The translations under genes were made by a program, and so were the position numbers. Source: Nocardia yamanashiensis NBRC 100130 (GTDB taxonomy: Bacteria; Actinomycetota; Actinomycetes; Mycobacteriales; Mycobacteriaceae). Taken from it: a stretch of 64,000 nt of DNA. Position 1 is the stretch's first letter; each line of letters opens with the position of its first letter. Under the pieces are notes generated by a model that saw only the letters and a list, made by a program, of their open reading frames with translations, was not told where the DNA came from and ran no database searches. The stretch lies in NCBI RefSeq assembly GCF_001613325.1, contig NZ_BDCD01000027.1:28629-92628 (forward strand), read 5' to 3'. Below, one piece after another: positions 42,864-49,766 of the stretch.

Positions 42864-43100
42864 GTGAGCGATCAGACCTGTACGCACTGCGGAAGCTCGG
42901 ATCTGGAAACGGGATTTCTCGACGACTCCGGTGACTCCTCGGCCGGGTACACCAGGTGGATTCCGGGACCGCTCGAAGTCGGCGTGTTCGGCGGCGCCAA
43001 GCGCATGGGCAAACCGCGCTTCCAGGTGCATGCCTTCCGCTGCAAATCCTGCACCCACCTGGAGCTGTTCGCGCCGCAGGCCTGGCGGCCGCGCCGGTAA
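42864..43100 (+). CDS. Small zinc-ribbon protein
   Basis: A 78-residue protein with two CxxC knuckles, CTHC near the N-terminus and CKSC near residue 61, forming a probable rubredoxin-type zinc ribbon. Between them is a conserved-looking WIPGPLEVGVFGGAKRMGKPRF segment. GTG 42864 is chosen because GAGGTGG precedes it; an upstream GTG overlapping the pmmB stop is possible. It sits 8 bp after pmmB and only 5 bp from the convergent upp end, so it is likely translated with pmmB. Role unknown. Confidence 0.75.
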   Translation: MSDQTCTHCGSSDLETGFLDDSGDSSAGYTRWIPGPLEVGVFGGAKRMGKPRFQVHAFRCKSCTHLELFAPQAWRPRR

Positions 43101-43105
43101 CCCGC

Positions 43106-43729
43106 TCAGCGCGGCCCGAACTGGCGGTCGCCCGCGTCGCCGAGCCCGGGCACGATGTAGGCGTCCGAGTTCAGCCCGCGGTCGATCGACGCGGTGAAGA
43201 ACCGGTTGGCGAGCCCGGACTTCTCCAGTGCCGCAATGCCGTCCGGGGCGGCCACCACGCTCAGCACCGTGATGTCCCGCGCGCGCCGGGTGGCCAGCAA
43301 TTCGAGGGTGTAGACCATGGACCCGCCGGTGGCCAGCATCGGATCGAGCACGAACACGGGCGTGTGCGACAGATCCTCGGGCAGCGATTCCATGTAGGGC
43401 GTCGGCTGATGCGTCTTCTCGTCGCGCGCCACCCCCACGAACCCGATCCGGGCGTCCGGAATCAGATTCTCGGCGGTCTCCACCATCCCCAGCCCCGCGC
43501 GCAGCACCGGCACCAGTAGCGGCGGCGCGGCCAGCCGGATGCCCTCGGCCGCCGCGACCGGCGTGGCGATCGGGAAGGTGGCGATCGGCGCGTCGCGCAT
43601 GGCCTCGTACACCAGCATCCCGGTCAGCTCCCGCAGCGCCGCCCGGAATGTCGGATTCGGGGTGCGCTCGTCCCTCATGGTGGTCAGCAAAGCGGCAGCG
43701 AGCGGATGGTCCACGACGTGAGTGCGCAT
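43106..43729 (-). CDS. upp: Uracil phosphoribosyltransferase
   Basis: A 207-residue type-I phosphoribosyltransferase making UMP from uracil and PRPP. The PRPP loop is VLDPMLATGGSM (128-139), the uracil-binding C-terminal segment is YIVPGLGDAGDRQFG, and LVPVLRAGLGM is the flexible-loop region. Length matches bacterial Upp (about 207-210). Start at ATG 43729 with TATCGT 6 nt upstream and no Shine-Dalgarno. Confidence 0.96.
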   Translation of the reverse strand: MRTHVVDHPLAAALLTTMRDERTPNPTFRAALRELTGMLVYEAMRDAPIATFPIATPVAAAEGIRLAAPPLLVPVLRAGLGMVETAENLIPDARIGFVGVARDEKTHQPTPYMESLPEDLSHTPVFVLDPMLATGGSMVYTLELLATRRARDITVLSVVAAPDGIAALEKSGLANRFFTASIDRGLNSDAYIVPGLGDAGDRQFGPR

Positions 43730-43735
43730 AAGAAA

Positions 43736-43741
43736 ACGATA
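43736..43741 (-). promoter_or_regulatory. Leaderless -10 element of upp
   Basis: TATCGT on the minus strand ends 6 nt before the ATG at 43729. Confidence 0.55.
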
Positions 43742-43870
43742 GGTCAGAGAACCGGACCAAGATCCCCACCGGTCAGATTTCCCGGAATCGGTGGAACCGC
43801 TCCCCCGCCCCGCGCGTCCAACCCCACACAGGACCCGACCACCCAGCAACCGGCCACCACGGGGGCACCC

Positions 43871-44212
43871 ATGCACCGAATCACGCTCGACCCCAACGCC
43901 ATTGCCGCCTACGCCGCCACCGCCCACACCATGGCCGCCACCTTCGCCGCGACCGCCGCCCGCACCGCGGCCGCCGACCCCCTCCTACTCACCCCTGCCT
44001 TCGGCCTCATCGGCGCCGACTTCCGCACCGCTTTCACCGCGGCCCTGGCCACTCACACCACCACCCTCACCGACCTAGCCGCCGTCCTGACCAGCCTCGG
44101 CCTGGCCACCACCGGCAGCGCCACAGCCTGCACCTCCATCGACGACAACTACGCCGCCGCCCTGCGAATCAACACCGCCGAGGCCACGCCCAACCCGGAG
44201 CAGAGCGCATGA
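43871..44212 (+). CDS. EspC-family type VII secretion-associated protein
   Basis: A 113-residue Ala/Thr-rich helical protein. The LLLTPAFGLIGADFRTAF segment in the middle and the heptad-like Ala/Leu helices on both sides fit the ESX-1 secretion-associated EspC family (PF10824 type), small proteins that pair or co-travel with type VII substrates. No signal peptide. A classical YxxxD/E export motif is not evident near the C-terminus, where DDNYAAALRIN is the closest. Its stop overlaps the next small ORF (ATGA). It heads a cluster inserted between upp and the Rv3311-like gene. Confidence 0.75.
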   Translation: MHRITLDPNAIAAYAATAHTMAATFAATAARTAAADPLLLTPAFGLIGADFRTAFTAALATHTTTLTDLAAVLTSLGLATTGSATACTSIDDNYAAALRINTAEATPNPEQSA

Positions 44213-44409
44213 CCGCCCGAAAAACCGCCGCAAAATCGGGAAACCCGACTGTCAGCAGTTCAGCTCGCATCAGCCGGGCCGGTGACGCCCACGCGCCCCG
44301 CGGGCGCAGCGGCAGCACCGCGTCACGCAACGCCGCCCCTGCCTTGTCCGGCTGTCGCCACACGAACAACCGCCGGCTCGCTACCCTCCGGACGGGGGTC
44401 GACGCATGA
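44209..44409 (+). CDS. Possible small Arg/Ser/Ala-rich coupled ORF
   Basis: A 66-codon frame whose ATG overlaps the espC-like stop (ATGA, 44209-44212) and whose stop overlaps the next start (ATGA, 44406-44409). The overlap at both ends suggests a translational relay. Against it, third-position G+C looks lower than in neighbouring genes, the composition is basic and disordered, and a promoter-like TACCCT (44382-44387) lies inside. It may be a leader ORF or simply spacer. Confidence 0.3.
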   Translation: MTARKTAAKSGNPTVSSSARISRAGDAHAPRGRSGSTASRNAAPALSGCRHTNNRRLATLRTGVDA

Positions 44410-45575
44410 GCGGGTTATTGGATGTGGGGGCGCTGGCACGGCCGATCGAGGCGCTGGGGGCGAGCTTCGGGACCGGTGGGGCATCCGAGTCGGCGGCACT
44501 GCTGCGGGAGAGTTCGGCGACGATCGACGAGGTGCACGCGGTTGGGCGCGGCGGGATCAACGGGTTGTACGCGGGGTGGCAGAGCCGGGGCGGGGATGCC
44601 GCGATGGACAAGGCGCTGCGGGTGCAGACGAGCGCGGTCACCTTGTCCGATCGGGGAACGGCCATGGCGGCCGGGGTGGAGCGGGTCGAGGCGGCCATCG
44701 CGCAAGGGCGGAAGGAGCTGGAGAAGATCCTGCGGTCGTTCCTCGACTCGGTGGAGCTGCTCGGGGCGACGGCGGTTTCGCCGGCGGGGATCACGGCGAT
44801 CGTCGGTTCGGCCGTCGACCATCTCGGGCGGGCGGTGCAGGTGGTCGAGCGGGTGCGGGGTGAATTGGCGGGCGAGACGGCGGCGATGCGCGAGTTGATC
44901 ACGCCGATTCCGGCGCCCGCGCCGGCGGGGGTTCCGGTGGCGGAGGCGGGCGGCGCGGTGATGCCCGCCTCGGTGACCACGGCGGCGAACAGTGATGTGG
45001 CGCAAGCCGGTTCGACGGCGTTGTCGAGCGGCGGGAAGGTGGTGGAGTCCGGGGCTTCGATGGTGAGTGGGCTGATGACCACGCCTGCTTCGTCGACCGG
45101 CACGCGCGGGCGGGACGGGCAGTCCGCCGGCCGGGGCGGGTCGGCGGGAGCGGAGCCGCAGACGAGCCCGGCGGGAACCGGGGTGAAGGTGACGCTTCCG
45201 GATGGCAGTACCGTGGTAGCGCCCAACCAGCAGGCCGCGGACGCGGTGCGGAATGCGCTGAGTGCGGTGGGGACGCCGTACGTGTGGGGCGGGACGACGC
45301 CCGGTGCGGGGCTGGATTGCAGCGGGTTGACGCAGTGGGCTTACGGCGAGGCCGGGGTGCGATTGCCGCGGCTGGCGCAGGAACAGGGCGACGGGCACCT
45401 GCGGGTGGGTCCAGGGGACTTGATGCCCGGGGATCTGGCGGTGTGGGACGGGCACGTGGCGATGGTGATCGGGAACGGGCAATTGGTCGAGGCGGGTGAT
45501 CCGGTGCAGATCGGCGCGATCAGGACGGAGAACAGCGGTATGCGATTCCTCGGGTTCTACAGGCCGACCTCATGA
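44406..45575 (+). CDS. NlpC/P60 cell-wall hydrolase with WXG100-like N-terminal helical domain
   Basis: A 389-residue protein. Residues about 1-165 are helical with a WXG-like turn (LYAGWQSRGGDAAMDKAL, Trp58), resembling ESX substrate hairpins. A Pro/Ala/Ser/Gly linker (165-260) follows, then an NlpC/P60 peptidase domain (about 270-389) with nucleophile Cys305 in GLDCSGLTQWAY and His350 in WDGHVAMVIG. Such domains cut peptide bonds in peptidoglycan stems. No Sec signal peptide is present, so type VII export is the likely route. Starts with ATGA overlap and ends with ATGA overlap to the next gene, so the cluster is translationally linked. Confidence 0.88.
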   Translation: MSGLLDVGALARPIEALGASFGTGGASESAALLRESSATIDEVHAVGRGGINGLYAGWQSRGGDAAMDKALRVQTSAVTLSDRGTAMAAGVERVEAAIAQGRKELEKILRSFLDSVELLGATAVSPAGITAIVGSAVDHLGRAVQVVERVRGELAGETAAMRELITPIPAPAPAGVPVAEAGGAVMPASVTTAANSDVAQAGSTALSSGGKVVESGASMVSGLMTTPASSTGTRGRDGQSAGRGGSAGAEPQTSPAGTGVKVTLPDGSTVVAPNQQAADAVRNALSAVGTPYVWGGTTPGAGLDCSGLTQWAYGEAGVRLPRLAQEQGDGHLRVGPGDLMPGDLAVWDGHVAMVIGNGQLVEAGDPVQIGAIRTENSGMRFLGFYRPTS

Positions 45576-45916
45576 GCGGGCCGGGTGCTGTTCCGAAGGT
45601 GACGGTGGCCGCGAGCGGTAATCGCGCCGGGACCGTCACGGTGCACGCGACCGATCAGGGCATGCCGGTGGAGATCCGGTTCGAGCGCGGCGAATACCGC
45701 TACGGCGCACAGGCTCTCGCCGACGAGGTGCTGCGGCTGACCCGGCGGTCGGCGATCGTGGCGAAGTCGCGGCGGCGCGAGATCCTGGCCGAGGCGGGCG
45801 TGCCGGACGAGGCCCTCGACCGGCTCGGGCTGCCCACCCGCCGGGCCGCGGCCGACGAGCTGGATCGCCTCGACGATCAGGACACCGGCCCCACCAGCTG
45901 GACGCGCAACGCATGA
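45572..45916 (+). CDS. Small YbaB-cluster protein of unknown function
   Basis: A 114-residue protein with a beta-rich first half (KVTVAASGNRAGTVTVHATDQGMPVEIRF) and a basic helical second half (RLTRRSAIVAKSRRREILAE). The strand pattern is reminiscent of YbaB/EbfC-like proteins, but I cannot assign it. Its start overlaps the NlpC/P60 stop (ATGA). Neighbouring genes are a peptidase and a clearer YbaB-type protein, as often seen in Nocardia and relatives near EspC-like genes. Confidence 0.65.
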   Translation: MSGPGAVPKVTVAASGNRAGTVTVHATDQGMPVEIRFERGEYRYGAQALADEVLRLTRRSAIVAKSRRREILAEAGVPDEALDRLGLPTRRAAADELDRLDDQDTGPTSWTRNA

Positions 45917-45986
45917 GCGGTCAAGCCCGGAGGCGGCAGCGAAGCGTAACCACGCAGGGCTCCGCTCATGCGCGAAAGGAATCGGC

Positions 45987-46316
45987 ATGAGCGGGGAGAT
46001 GGACGCCCTGGTGAACGGGGCCGCGAACCAGCTGGAAGCCCTGGAAGCCACGCTGGCGGGGCTGCGGAATCTCCGTGCCCGCTACACCTCGGAAGACGGT
46101 TCCTGCACCGCCGAGGTGGACGGGGAAGGCGCGCTGACCGGCTTGTGGCTGGCCGAATCGGTGACTTCCCGGCCGCCCGCGGAGGTTGCCCAGTTGATGC
46201 TGTGGACCGCCCAGCAGGCCGCCGCCGCGGCCACCGCCGAACGCGCCAAGATCCTTGCCGAACTGAACAAGTCGTTCCCGGCCGGAAATGTGAGGGGCGG
46301 CCCGGATAGTGCCTGA
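45987..46316 (+). CDS. YbaB/EbfC-family-like small protein
   Basis: A 109-residue protein with an N-terminal coiled helix (LVNGAANQLEALEATLAGLR), a central beta hairpin (CTAEVDGEGALTGLWLAESV) and a C-terminal helix (VAQLMLWTAQQAAAAATAERAKIL). This is the YbaB/EbfC order (helix-beta-helix). True YbaB proteins bind DNA as dimers, whereas versions next to type VII genes in actinobacteria are uncharacterised. ATG 45987 follows AAAGGA. Last gene of the inserted cluster. Confidence 0.75.
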   Translation: MSGEMDALVNGAANQLEALEATLAGLRNLRARYTSEDGSCTAEVDGEGALTGLWLAESVTSRPPAEVAQLMLWTAQQAAAAATAERAKILAELNKSFPAGNVRGGPDSA

Positions 46317-46329
46317 GGCGGGCACTAGA

Positions 46330-46335
46330 TAGGCT
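46330..46335 (+). promoter_or_regulatory. Leaderless -10 element of Rv3311-like gene
   Basis: TAGGCT ends 7 nt before the ATG at 46343, only 14 bp after the YbaB-like stop, so the acidic protein is probably transcribed separately from the cluster. Confidence 0.5.
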
Positions 46336-46342
46336 TCCGGTC

Positions 46343-47596
46343 ATGGCTTCTGGAGACATCGTCCCGATCGCGCTCGGCCTGACCAAAGGCGATCTCGTCA
46401 CCCTGTGGGCACCGCGCTGGCGAGACGGTGACGATGAGTGGCAGGCATTCCTCGGTCACGAGGAAGACCTGTACGGTTTCGAGTCCGTCGCGGAGCTGGC
46501 CGCGTTCATTCGCACCAACTCCGACAACGATCTCGTGGACCATCCGGCCTGGAAGATCATCGCTGGTCTGTCCGCCGCCGAACTGGAGCCCGAGGAGCAG
46601 TTCGTCTTCGATCTGGTCGGCGTGCCCGAGCTGGCCGCCGAGGACCCGGACCCCGAGGTGGTGTCCGAGCTCGAGGAGACCCTCGATATCGTCCGCAATC
46701 TCGGTGACGTGTGCGAGCTCGACACCGTCATCAAGTTCTTCGGCTCGCACCCGGTGCTGGGCGCGCTGCCCGCGGGCGTGAGCGCCTTCGCCGGCCAGGA
46801 GGGCGAGGAGCTCTGGAACCAGATCGGCGCGGCCATCGCCAAGGACTGGGACGCGGTGCTGGACGCCGTCGACTCGGTGGTCTCGCTCCCGGAGGTGGAC
46901 GCCGACGCGGTGGCCGTCGCGGAGGCGGAACTGCTTGCGGCGGAAGAGAATGTCGTCGATGCCGAGGACGCGGCGGACAGCGACGAGGAGTCGGAGTTCG
47001 AGCCCGTCGATCTCGATGAGGACGACGAGGACGAGGACGACGAGGACCTGTCGTTCTGGCACGAGATCGGCATCGACCCGGTCAAGATCGTGACCTCGGA
47101 CGGCACCTTCTTCACCCTGCGCTGCTACGTCGACGACGAGCCCATCTTCCTGGGCACCGACGGCAAGATCACCGTCTTCGGTTCCGAGCGCGCCCTGGCC
47201 CGCTACCTGGCCGACGACCACGAGCACGATCTGGCCCGGGTGAGCACCTACGGCGACGTCCAGACCGCCGCCGTCGACGGCTCCCTCGAAGTCGAGGTCG
47301 ACGACGAGAACGTCTACGTCCTCCCCGGCCTGGCCGACGATCTGGCCGAGGGCCCCCAGGCGGTCGACACCGACCAGCTCGACCTGGCCGTCGAATTGTT
47401 CACCGACGCCGCCGATTACGCCGACGACGACACCGTCGAAGCCGCCCTGGCGGTCTCCACCCCGCTCGGCTGGTACGTCTCCTACCTGCTCAACCCGGAC
47501 CCCACCCGCATGGCCCCGAACCCGCCCTTCCAGGCCGAGGCCGAGGCGTGGAAGGTGCTCCAGGAAGCCTTCGAAACCCGGCTCGACAAGGCGTGA
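46343..47596 (+). CDS. Conserved acidic protein, Rv3311-like
   Basis: A 417-residue cytosolic protein of unknown function conserved at this locus in mycobacteria (Rv3311). The N-terminal domain (about 1-150) begins DIVPIALGLTKGDLVTLWAP, then comes a very acidic linker with a run of Asp/Glu (about 207-235, core DLDEDDEDEDDEDL), then a C-terminal domain (about 235-417) with TSDGTFFTLRCYVDDEPIFLG and TPLGWYVSYLLNPDP. No catalytic motif or membrane span is seen. The acidic linker could contact basic proteins or cations (inference). Confidence 0.85.
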   Translation: MASGDIVPIALGLTKGDLVTLWAPRWRDGDDEWQAFLGHEEDLYGFESVAELAAFIRTNSDNDLVDHPAWKIIAGLSAAELEPEEQFVFDLVGVPELAAEDPDPEVVSELEETLDIVRNLGDVCELDTVIKFFGSHPVLGALPAGVSAFAGQEGEELWNQIGAAIAKDWDAVLDAVDSVVSLPEVDADAVAVAEAELLAAEENVVDAEDAADSDEESEFEPVDLDEDDEDEDDEDLSFWHEIGIDPVKIVTSDGTFFTLRCYVDDEPIFLGTDGKITVFGSERALARYLADDHEHDLARVSTYGDVQTAAVDGSLEVEVDDENVYVLPGLADDLAEGPQAVDTDQLDLAVELFTDAADYADDDTVEAALAVSTPLGWYVSYLLNPDPTRMAPNPPFQAEAEAWKVLQEAFETRLDKA

Positions 47597-47603
47597 TCCC
47601 TGC

Positions 47604-47633
47604 GCCGTGGCCGTAATCCGTTGCGGCCACGGC
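47604..47633. terminator. Bidirectional terminator after Rv3311-like gene
   Basis: GCCGTGGCCG and CGGCCACGGC form a 10-bp stem with a 10-nt loop between convergent genes ending at 47596 and 47649. Confidence 0.65.
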
Positions 47634-47648
47634 ACTCTCACCGCATAA

Positions 47649-48101
47649 CTATTTGCCGGCCGACCCGTAAGAGAGGGCCATCAGCGCGTCGAACACGGCG
47701 CTGCCTGTAGTCACCTTCGGCGTGGTGCCGCCGAGTTCGCCCGGGAGCGTCAAGGTAGCGGTCTTGGTCGATGCGCCCTGAATCGCGGTGATCGTGTAGG
47801 TCTTGTCGACCTCCGGCGACCAGTTGTAGTTCGCGTATGCCTTTGTTCCGTCCACCGTCGGAGTGAGCCCGGTGGCGACCGCGACACCGTCGATCTGGAT
47901 CGTCACCGGCTGGCCCCGATCCGCCCCGGTCAGCACGACGATGAGCTTGCAACTGGTCGGCGCGTAGCAGGCCAGCCCCCAGTCCATGCCATGGACTTCG
48001 ATGGTCGAGACTTGTGCGGAGGCGGGGGCCGCGAACAGTGCGGGGGCGGCGAGCGCGGTCATCAGGGCGGCGGCCAGGCCGCCGATCAATCGTTTCGTCA
48101 T
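47649..48101 (-). CDS. Small secreted Ig-like protein
   Basis: A 150-residue exported protein with a clear signal peptide (KR, hydrophobic core, likely cleavage after APASA near residue 29). The mature part is predicted all-beta with two Cys (ACYAPTSCKLIVVL) that could form a disulfide, and strands such as PVTIQIDGVAVATGLT and KTYTITAIQGASTKTATLTL typical of Ig-like domains. No homologous family with known function is recognised. AAGGA lies about 12 nt before ATG. Confidence 0.78.
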   Translation of the reverse strand: MTKRLIGGLAAALMTALAAPALFAAPASAQVSTIEVHGMDWGLACYAPTSCKLIVVLTGADRGQPVTIQIDGVAVATGLTPTVDGTKAYANYNWSPEVDKTYTITAIQGASTKTATLTLPGELGGTTPKVTTGSAVFDALMALSYGSAGK

Positions 48102-48219
48102 GCGGTGCGGTCATCCTTCCGGCGGCCCACCTGGCCGCCGGTTCGCATGTTATTGAAATACCATTATTTCACTAGCGGTATTTCCTTGGGCTGCACCACA
48201 TCCGGCGACTGTGGAACGC

Positions 48220-49311
48220 TCAGCCGAGCAGTACCGCGTAACCCGGCTTGATCACCTCGTCGATGATGCGGAGGCGGTCCGGGAAGGGGATGAAGGCGGA
48301 CTTCATGGCGTTGATGGTGAAACGCTCGAGGTCGCTCCAGCCGTAGCCGAAAGTCTGTGAGAGCTTGAGCATTTCCTGGCTCATGGAGGTGTCGCTCATC
48401 AGCCGGTTGTCGGTGTTCACCGTGACGCGGAAGCGCAGCCGGGCGAGCAGGTCGAACGGGTGCTTGTCGAGCGAAGGCACCGCACCGGTCTGAACATTGG
48501 AGCTGGGACACAGTTCGAGCGGAATTCGCATGTCCCGCACGTAGTTCGCGACCAGGCCGAGCTTCGGTCCGTCGGCGGAGTCGGTGATGTCGTCGGTGAT
48601 GCGCACGCCGTGGCCGAGCCGGTCGCAGCCGCAGAAGGCGAGGGCCTCGTGGATGGAGGGCAGGCCGAATGCCTCGCCCGCGTGAATGGTGAAGTGGGCG
48701 TGGTTGGCTCGCATGTAGTCGAACGCGTCGAGGTGGCGGGAGGGCGGGTAGCCCGCTTCCGCGCCGGCGATATCGAACCCGCCGACGCCGCGATCGCGCC
48801 AGCGCACGGTGAGTTCGGCGATCTCCCGCGAGCGTGCGGCATGGCGCATGGCGGTGAGCAGGCAGGTGACGCGAATGGGCGTGCCCGCGGCGGCCGCCAG
48901 GGCTTCGCCTTCGCGGAATCCGGCGATGGTGTGCTCGACCACCTCGTCGAGGGTGAGCCCGCTCTCCAGGTGCTGTTCGGGCGCGAACCGCACCTCGGCG
49001 TACACCACCCCGTCGGCGGCGAGGTCCTCGGCGCATTCGCGCGCCACCCGCCGCAACCCTTCGGGGGTCTGCATGACGGCCACGGTGTGGGCGAAGGTCT
49101 CCAGGTACCGCTCGAGCGATCCGCTGTCGGCGGCGTCCCGGAACCAGTTGCCCAGGGTTTCGGCATCGCCTGCCGGTAACTGGTCGTAGCCGCAGTCGCG
49201 GGCCAGTTCCAGTACCGTGGCGGGTCGCAGGCCGCCGTCCAGGTGGTCGTGCAGGACCGCCTTGGGCGCCTGGCGGATCGAAGCGAGGGTCAGCGGCGTC
49301 GGTCCAGTCAT
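48220..49311 (-). CDS. add: Adenosine deaminase
   Basis: A 363-residue metal-dependent deaminase that converts (deoxy)adenosine to (deoxy)inosine, feeding PunA. The first zinc ligands are in LHDHLDGGL, then IHAGEAFG (catalytic Glu region), DRLGHGVRI, and the last zinc Asp in TVNTDNRLM. All residues for the family fold are present. ATG 49311 is chosen because TACCGT lies 6 nt upstream; a longer frame has no support. Part of the minus-strand nucleoside set with deoA and cdd. Confidence 0.95.
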   Translation of the reverse strand: MTGPTPLTLASIRQAPKAVLHDHLDGGLRPATVLELARDCGYDQLPAGDAETLGNWFRDAADSGSLERYLETFAHTVAVMQTPEGLRRVARECAEDLAADGVVYAEVRFAPEQHLESGLTLDEVVEHTIAGFREGEALAAAAGTPIRVTCLLTAMRHAARSREIAELTVRWRDRGVGGFDIAGAEAGYPPSRHLDAFDYMRANHAHFTIHAGEAFGLPSIHEALAFCGCDRLGHGVRITDDITDSADGPKLGLVANYVRDMRIPLELCPSSNVQTGAVPSLDKHPFDLLARLRFRVTVNTDNRLMSDTSMSQEMLKLSQTFGYGWSDLERFTINAMKSAFIPFPDRLRIIDEVIKPGYAVLLG

Positions 49312-49317
49312 GTAGAA

Positions 49318-49323
49318 ACGGTA
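49318..49323 (-). promoter_or_regulatory. Leaderless -10 element of add
   Basis: TACCGT on the minus strand ends 6 nt before the ATG at 49311, which makes add independent of the upstream deoA transcript. Confidence 0.55.
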
Positions 49324-49423
49324 GCCGCATTCTCGTTCTGCGGCATGACAGTTCGCCTGTGTCCACTCGCACGTTGGCGTGTCGTTGCCCACGCGTTGCT
49401 GGGATTAGCGTGATCGTCACCTG

Positions 49424-49696
49424 CTAGCCGCAGGCCACACCGTTCCCGTCGGGGTCCAGATAGGCCGTGTAGCCGGGTTGACCGGCATACAGCGGAGCCT
49501 TGCCCTTCGAGCGCACCTCGGCGCAGCTGGAGTAATACGGATACGGCTGGGCCTTGGAGGTTTGGGGCGGGTTGATATCGATGCGCGGTTCGGCGTTCGC
49601 CTGTCCCATGGTCAGCGGCAGCGCGATGCCCAGCGCCAGCGCGCCCAGGCCCGCCGCGACCGTCCCGCGTAATCGGCGTTCGTTTCTGCGATTCAC
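49424..49696 (-). CDS. Secreted excalibur-domain calcium-binding protein
   Basis: A 90-residue exported protein. Signal peptide with RR-rich N-region and cleavage likely after GQANA (about residue 35). The C-terminal 38 residues form an excalibur domain: YYSSCAEVRSKGKAPLY, then LDPDGNGVAC, where DPDGNGVAC is the calcium-binding DxDxDG-like loop and the two Cys make a disulfide. Extracellular role unknown. The GTG start has TAGCCT 7 nt upstream; the spacer GGAGAAG could also serve as ribosome-binding sequence. Confidence 0.85.
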   Translation of the reverse strand: MNRRNERRLRGTVAAGLGALALGIALPLTMGQANAEPRIDINPPQTSKAQPYPYYSSCAEVRSKGKAPLYAGQPGYTAYLDPDGNGVACG

Positions 49697-49703
49697 CTTC
49701 TCC

Positions 49704-49709
49704 AGGCTA
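49704..49709 (-). promoter_or_regulatory. Leaderless -10 element of excalibur gene
   Basis: TAGCCT on the minus strand ends 7 nt before the GTG at 49696. Confidence 0.5.
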
Positions 49710-49728
49710 ACCGCGTCCGAGAGATGAG

Positions 49729-49753
49729 ATCCCGGCCGAAAGCACGCCGGGAT
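49729..49753. repeat. REP-like hairpin, copy 2
   Basis: ATCCCGGC and GCCGGGAT flank a 9-nt loop (CGAAAGCAC), 14 bp after the deoA stop. Same flanks (GAT before, GACG after) as copy 1 at 29763-29786, with a compensatory T:A to C:G change in the stem. Confidence 0.6.
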
Positions 49754-49766
49754 GACGAGAGGGCAG

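Noticed and set aside
45917..45986. Possible small gene between the two YbaB-type genes
   Set aside because: Only 70 bp, with ribosome-binding sequence for the downstream gene and no open frame of use.
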